Source: Modestobacter excelsi
GTDB lineage: Bacteria; Actinomycetota; Actinomycetes; Mycobacteriales; Geodermatophilaceae
Length of the DNA stretch: 55,513 bases
NCBI RefSeq assembly: GCF_005930495.1
Contig: NZ_SJEX01000022.1
Coordinates: forward strand, 1-55,513
Reading direction: 5' to 3'
Below the pieces are notes generated by a model, which saw nothing but the letters and a program-made list of their open reading frames with translations, ran no database searches and was not told the DNA's origin. The position numbers were made by a program, and so were the translations under genes. How positions within the stretch are numbered: position 1 is the stretch's first letter; each line of letters starts with the position of its first letter. Shown in pieces: positions 52,049 through 55,513 of this stretch.

Positions 52049-54663
52049 TCGTGCCCACCGAGGAACGGGTTGACCGGCAGTTCGACCCGGGTCGGCGCCG
52101 CTATGGTGCAGTCGAAGCGGTGCCGGCCCGAGCCGGCCTCCACCAGGCCACTCCCGTCGGGCAGGGCCACCTCCGCCGTGGTGTTCGGCGGCACGGTGAC
52201 GTCCAGCGTGAACGCCGTCCCGTCCAGCGACCAGGACAGGGCCGCCGTCCCGTACGGGGTCTCGTGCGTGGCCGCCGCCGAGGTGATGCCCGGGCCCGGC
52301 TGCGGCGCGAAGCGCAGCCGCCGGTAGCCCGGCGCCGCTGGCGCGAGGCCGGCAACGGTGCGGTGCAACCAGTCGGCGACCGAGCCGAGGGCGTAGTGGT
52401 TGAACGACGTCATGTCGCCGGGGTTGATCGAGCCGTCGGGGAGCATCGAGTCCCAGCGCTCCCAGATCGTCGTCGCGCCCATCGTCACCGGGTACAGCCA
52501 CGACGGGTTCTCGCGCTGCAGCAGCAGCTCGTAGGCGGTGGCCAGCTCGCCGGCGTCGGTCAGCGCGTCAGTCACCAGCGGCGTGCCGAGGAAGCCCGAC
52601 GCGATGTGGAACCCGTCCTTGAGCACCTGCTCGGCCAGCAACTGCCCGGCGTGCCCCCGCTGCGCGGGCGTCAGCAGGTCGAACTCCAGGGCCAGCGAGT
52701 AGGCGGTCTGCGAGGGGTAGGACACCCGCCCGCTCGGCGTCACGTACTCCCCGCGGAACCGCTCGGCGGCCCGCTCGGCGAGGTCGGCGAACCGGGCGCC
52801 GTCCCGGCCGAGCACCTCGGCCGCCTGCGCGACGGTGCGCGCCGAGCGGGCCAGGTAGGCGGTCGCCACGCACTGCCAGGGCGTCCGTGCCGCGGCCGGG
52901 TCGTCCGGCGGCGCGGCGGCGTCCAGCCAGTCACCGAAGGAGAACCCGCCCTCGGGGAAGTCCAGGTCGGCGCCGGCCCGCGCCGCGAAGACGTCCATCC
53001 AGGCGGTCATCGAGTCCCACTGGGCGGCCAGCACGTCCGCGTCCCCGGTGCGCTGGTACAGCACCCACGGGACGACGACGGCGGCGTCGCCCCAGCCGAC
53101 CTCGGCCTGCTGCGGGAACGGCATCAGCTCCAGGAACGGGACGTACATCGGCACGAGGCCGCCGTGGTCGGTCAGCTGCTCGACAGCCAGGTCGGTCAGC
53201 CAGGAGCGGAGCATGCCGGCGGTGTCGTAGAGGAACGACGCGGTGGGCGCGAACACCTGCAGGTCACCGGTCCAACCCAGCCGCTCGTCACGCTGTGGGC
53301 AGTCGGTCGGGACGTCGAGGAAGTTGCCGCGCATCCCCCACACGACGTTCTCGTGCAGCCGCTCGACGTCGGGGTCGGAGCAGGCGAACGTGCCGGTGCG
53401 CCGCAGGTCGGTGTGCACGACGACGGCCTCGAGCGCGTCCGGCGTGAGCTCGCCCGGCCAGCCGGAGACCTCGGCGTAGCGGAAGCCGTGGAAGGTGAAG
53501 CGCGGCTCCCACGTCCGCGGGCCGGTGCCGTCGAACACCACCACGTCCGTGGCGTCGGCGGCCCGCAGCGGCCGGGTGCCCAGCTCGCCGTGCTCGAGGA
53601 CCTCGGCGTGTCGGACGGTGATCGTGGTGCCGGCCGGGGCGTCGGGCAGCGAGAACCGGATCCGGCCGACCAGGTTCTGGCCGAAGTCGACCAGCGTCGC
53701 GCCGGACGGCGACGTGCTGATGGTCTGCACGGGCAGGACCTCGGTGCGCCGAACCGGCGGCCCGGTCGGGGCGATCAGCGTCCCGACGTCGAGGGACCCG
53801 GTCTCGACGGGCGCCCAGTCGGCGTCGTCGAACGACGGCGTCGACCAGCCCGGCAGGGCGCGGGTGAAGTCGACCGTCTCGCCCTTGTAGAGGCCGGCGC
53901 GGGTCAGCGGGCTGGGTGCCGACCGCCAAGAGCCGTCGCTGCTCACCGTCGTCCGGGAGCCGTCGGGGTGCTCGACCTCCAGCTGCACGAACGCGCCGGT
54001 GCGGTCGCCGTACCAACGCCGCTTGCCGGTGAAGCCGAGGTACCCGGCGAACCAGCCGTCGGCCAGGTGCACGCCGATGGCGTTGGCGCCCTCGGCGACC
54101 AGGTCGGTGACGTCGTACGTCTGGTACCGCAGCCGGTGGCGATAGCTGGTCCAGCCGGGGGCGAGCACCTGGTCGCCGACGACGGCGCCGTTCAGCTCGG
54201 CCTCGTAGACACCCTGCGCGGTCGCGTACAGCCGGGCCCGGACGACGGGCCGGTCGAGCACGAACTCGCGGCGGAGCAGCGCGGCCGGCTCCTCACCGGC
54301 GTCGGCCGGGAGCACCGGGTGGACCAGGGTCGCCGTCCAGTCGGCGGGGTCGAGCAGGCCGGCCTCGACGACCGAGTCCTCGCTCCACGCCGACGGCTGG
54401 TCGCTGTCGGTGCCCCACACCCGCACCCGCACGGTCCGGCGCTCCCGGCTGGTCAGCGGCGGCGCGCCCCACGGCACGAGCACCGACTCCTTGCTCTCGA
54501 TGCGGCCCGAGGTCCAGTCGCCGATCTCGAGTTCGTACGCCGCCTGGCACCAGTCCGGCAGGTCGGTGCGGGAGACCCACGACAGCCGGGGCGTGGTCTC
54601 ACCGATGCCCAGCTGCTCACGGTGGTGCTCGATCGTGACCGGATCGACCGTCAGGTCGCTCAT
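52045..54663 (-). CDS. Glycoside hydrolase family 78 alpha-L-rhamnosidase
   Basis: The product has 872 residues. An N-terminal fibronectin-like domain (residues about 8-100, PRLSWVSRTDLP, YELEIGDW) precedes the rhamnosidase N domain (LRREFVLDRPVVRARLYATA, ELNGAVVGDQVLAPGWTSY). The (alpha/alpha)6 barrel follows with the catalytic region DVPTDCPQRDERLGWTGD (general acid Glu), then MGATTIWERWDSMLPDG with the second Glu. A C-terminal beta domain closes the protein. It lacks a signal peptide. It releases terminal alpha-L-rhamnose from oligosaccharides or plant glycosides. It overlaps both neighbours by 4 nt, so it is part of an esterase-GH78-GH43-nucleoside hydrolase operon. Confidence 0.95.
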   Translation of the reverse strand: MSDLTVDPVTIEHHREQLGIGETTPRLSWVSRTDLPDWCQAAYELEIGDWTSGRIESKESVLVPWGAPPLTSRERRTVRVRVWGTDSDQPSAWSEDSVVEAGLLDPADWTATLVHPVLPADAGEEPAALLRREFVLDRPVVRARLYATAQGVYEAELNGAVVGDQVLAPGWTSYRHRLRYQTYDVTDLVAEGANAIGVHLADGWFAGYLGFTGKRRWYGDRTGAFVQLEVEHPDGSRTTVSSDGSWRSAPSPLTRAGLYKGETVDFTRALPGWSTPSFDDADWAPVETGSLDVGTLIAPTGPPVRRTEVLPVQTISTSPSGATLVDFGQNLVGRIRFSLPDAPAGTTITVRHAEVLEHGELGTRPLRAADATDVVVFDGTGPRTWEPRFTFHGFRYAEVSGWPGELTPDALEAVVVHTDLRRTGTFACSDPDVERLHENVVWGMRGNFLDVPTDCPQRDERLGWTGDLQVFAPTASFLYDTAGMLRSWLTDLAVEQLTDHGGLVPMYVPFLELMPFPQQAEVGWGDAAVVVPWVLYQRTGDADVLAAQWDSMTAWMDVFAARAGADLDFPEGGFSFGDWLDAAAPPDDPAAARTPWQCVATAYLARSARTVAQAAEVLGRDGARFADLAERAAERFRGEYVTPSGRVSYPSQTAYSLALEFDLLTPAQRGHAGQLLAEQVLKDGFHIASGFLGTPLVTDALTDAGELATAYELLLQRENPSWLYPVTMGATTIWERWDSMLPDGSINPGDMTSFNHYALGSVADWLHRTVAGLAPAAPGYRRLRFAPQPGPGITSAAATHETPYGTAALSWSLDGTAFTLDVTVPPNTTAEVALPDGSGLVEAGSGRHRFDCTIAAPTRVELPVNPFLGGHE

Positions 54664-55513
54664 GCCAGCGCCTCCGCCAGGTGGTCCACGGTCAGCGCGA
54701 CGAGGGCATCGACATCGTCGTGCCCGTCGAAGATGTGCTGCGCTCCCTCGACCGGCACCAGCCGGGCCTCGACCCCCGCGGCGGTCAGCGCGGCGTGCAG
54801 CTGCTCGCTCTGCGCGTAGGGCACCACCCAGTCGGCGGTGCCGTGCACCAGCAGGAACGGGGGCGAGGCCGGCGTCACATGGGTGATGGGGCTGGCATCG
54901 GCCAGCGCGGCGCCCGTGAGCCCGCGGGTCAGGTGCTCCTCCGGCGGTGTGGCCATCTCCGGCGGCAGCTTCGCCGCGATCTGCGGCGGCAGCTCCATCC
55001 GCGGCATGGTCGTCAGGTCGGCCGGGCCGTACCAGTCGACGACGACGTCCACCGCGCTGGATGGGCCGACGACCCCGTGAGTGCCCTCCAGGTCGGGACG
55101 GTGCGCGGTCAGTCCGACGAGGGCGGCGATGTGCGCGCCCGCCGACTCACCGGCGACCGCCATCCGCTCGGTGGAGATGCCGAGTTCGTCGGCGTGCGCC
55201 CGCAGGTAACGGACGGCGGCCTTGGCGTCGTGCAGCTGCGCCGGGAACGGCGCCTCGAGCGCGTGCCGGTAGTCGATGGTGGCGACGGCCAGGCCCGCGT
55301 CGACCAGCGCCTGGAAGAGCTGGTCGGGCCGCAGCGTCTCCGGCAGGTACCGGCGGTCGCCGAACATGAACCCGCCGCCGTGCACCCAGACCACCACCGG
55401 CGCGGGCGGCCCGGAGGGCACCCACAGGTCCAGCTGCAGCGGCCGGTAGCCGACCGCGACGGCGTAGGTGACGCCGGCGACGTGCCGCACCCCGTCGTCC
55501 CGCAGGGTGGGCT
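54660..55513 (-). CDS. Alpha/beta hydrolase esterase (BD-FAE/hormone-sensitive lipase-like), 5' truncated by window end
   Basis: The frame is open at the right edge; at least 284 codons are visible, and GTG 55490 is only an in-window start. The oxyanion motif is VVWVHGGGFMFGDRRY. The nucleophile elbow is AGESAGAH, the acid Asp is in HGTADWVVPY, and the His in EGAQHIFDGHDD. This is the HGGG-type esterase pattern, as in bifunctional carbohydrate and feruloyl esterases. The stop overlaps the GH78 ATG by 4 nt. In this locus it probably removes acetyl or feruloyl groups before glycosidase action; specificity is inferred. Confidence 0.85.
   Translation of the reverse strand, partial: PTLRDDGVRHVAGVTYAVAVGYRPLQLDLWVPSGPPAPVVVWVHGGGFMFGDRRYLPETLRPDQLFQALVDAGLAVATIDYRHALEAPFPAQLHDAKAAVRYLRAHADELGISTERMAVAGESAGAHIAALVGLTAHRPDLEGTHGVVGPSSAVDVVVDWYGPADLTTMPRMELPPQIAAKLPPEMATPPEEHLTRGLTGAALADASPITHVTPASPPFLLVHGTADWVVPYAQSEQLHAALTAAGVEARLVPVEGAQHIFDGHDDVDALVALTVDHLAEALA

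Overview
The window is about 55.5 kb of very GC-rich DNA (roughly three quarters G+C). Genes are densely packed, often overlap by 4 nt (ATGA/GTGA) and frequently use GTG starts. Gene content and style (OleB-OleC fusion, LtrA, DUF6197, Holin-X, multi-cold-shock protein, several apparently leaderless GTG genes) point to a high-GC actinobacterium, most likely a soil or rock-dwelling Geodermatophilaceae-type organism (Blastococcus/Modestobacter/Geodermatophilus). That placement is an inference from style, not a database result. I see no rRNA, tRNA, CRISPR array, insertion sequence or prophage.

Layout. 1-1670: the end of a locus with a DUF59-type protein and a zinc alcohol dehydrogenase, resembling the tail of propane/alkane monooxygenase loci, closed by a strong hairpin. 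1725-8885: mixed housekeeping and accessory genes (AI-2E family permease, a second zinc alcohol dehydrogenase, cytochrome P450, Holin-X-like protein, DUF6197). 9016-9199: a short scar joining the first codons of a [2Fe-2S] molybdenum-hydroxylase subunit to the last codons of the molybdopterin subunit, which looks like the remains of a deleted three-gene operon. 9383-13877: a complete long-chain olefin pathway, oleA - oleBC (fused) - oleD, translationally coupled. 13882-16658: a monooxygenase-truncated haemoglobin fusion diverging from a sigma-factor-like protein fused to a membrane segment and an extracytoplasmic domain. 17148-24913: a histidine utilisation operon (IclR regulator, hutH, hutU, M20 amidohydrolase, hutF, hutI). 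It has no hutG, and the M20 enzyme sits where N-formylglutamate hydrolysis is needed.

24906-34196: DUF72 protein, a protein made of four cold-shock domains, an Lrp/AsnC regulator divergent from 4-hydroxyphenylpyruvate dioxygenase, an aminotransferase/omega-amidase pair, LtrA, an NmrA-like reductase and a PfkB sugar kinase. 34218-41485: alpha/beta hydrolase, SDR, acyl-CoA ligase followed by a tiny PhaE/PhaR-like subunit and a class III-like PHA synthase (PhaC), then a TetR regulator with its EmrB/DHA2-type exporter.

41478-55513: a plant-polysaccharide degradation locus, mostly on the minus strand: GDSL esterase, GH3, GH43, GH2, nucleoside-hydrolase-like protein, a second GH43, GH78 alpha-L-rhamnosidase, a truncated esterase, and one divergent SDR. 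The window contains no sugar transporter for this locus, so it must continue beyond the right edge or rely on uptake genes elsewhere. The glycosidases have no visible signal peptides and probably act on imported oligosaccharides from rhamnose-, galactose- and arabinose/xylose-containing glycans.

Possibly under-described points: the minimal PhaE-like subunit, the probable non-orthologous replacement of HutG, the molybdenum-hydroxylase deletion scar, the four-domain cold-shock protein, the membrane-anchored sigma-like fusion, and several perfect palindromes placed exactly where operators or attenuators would be expected.
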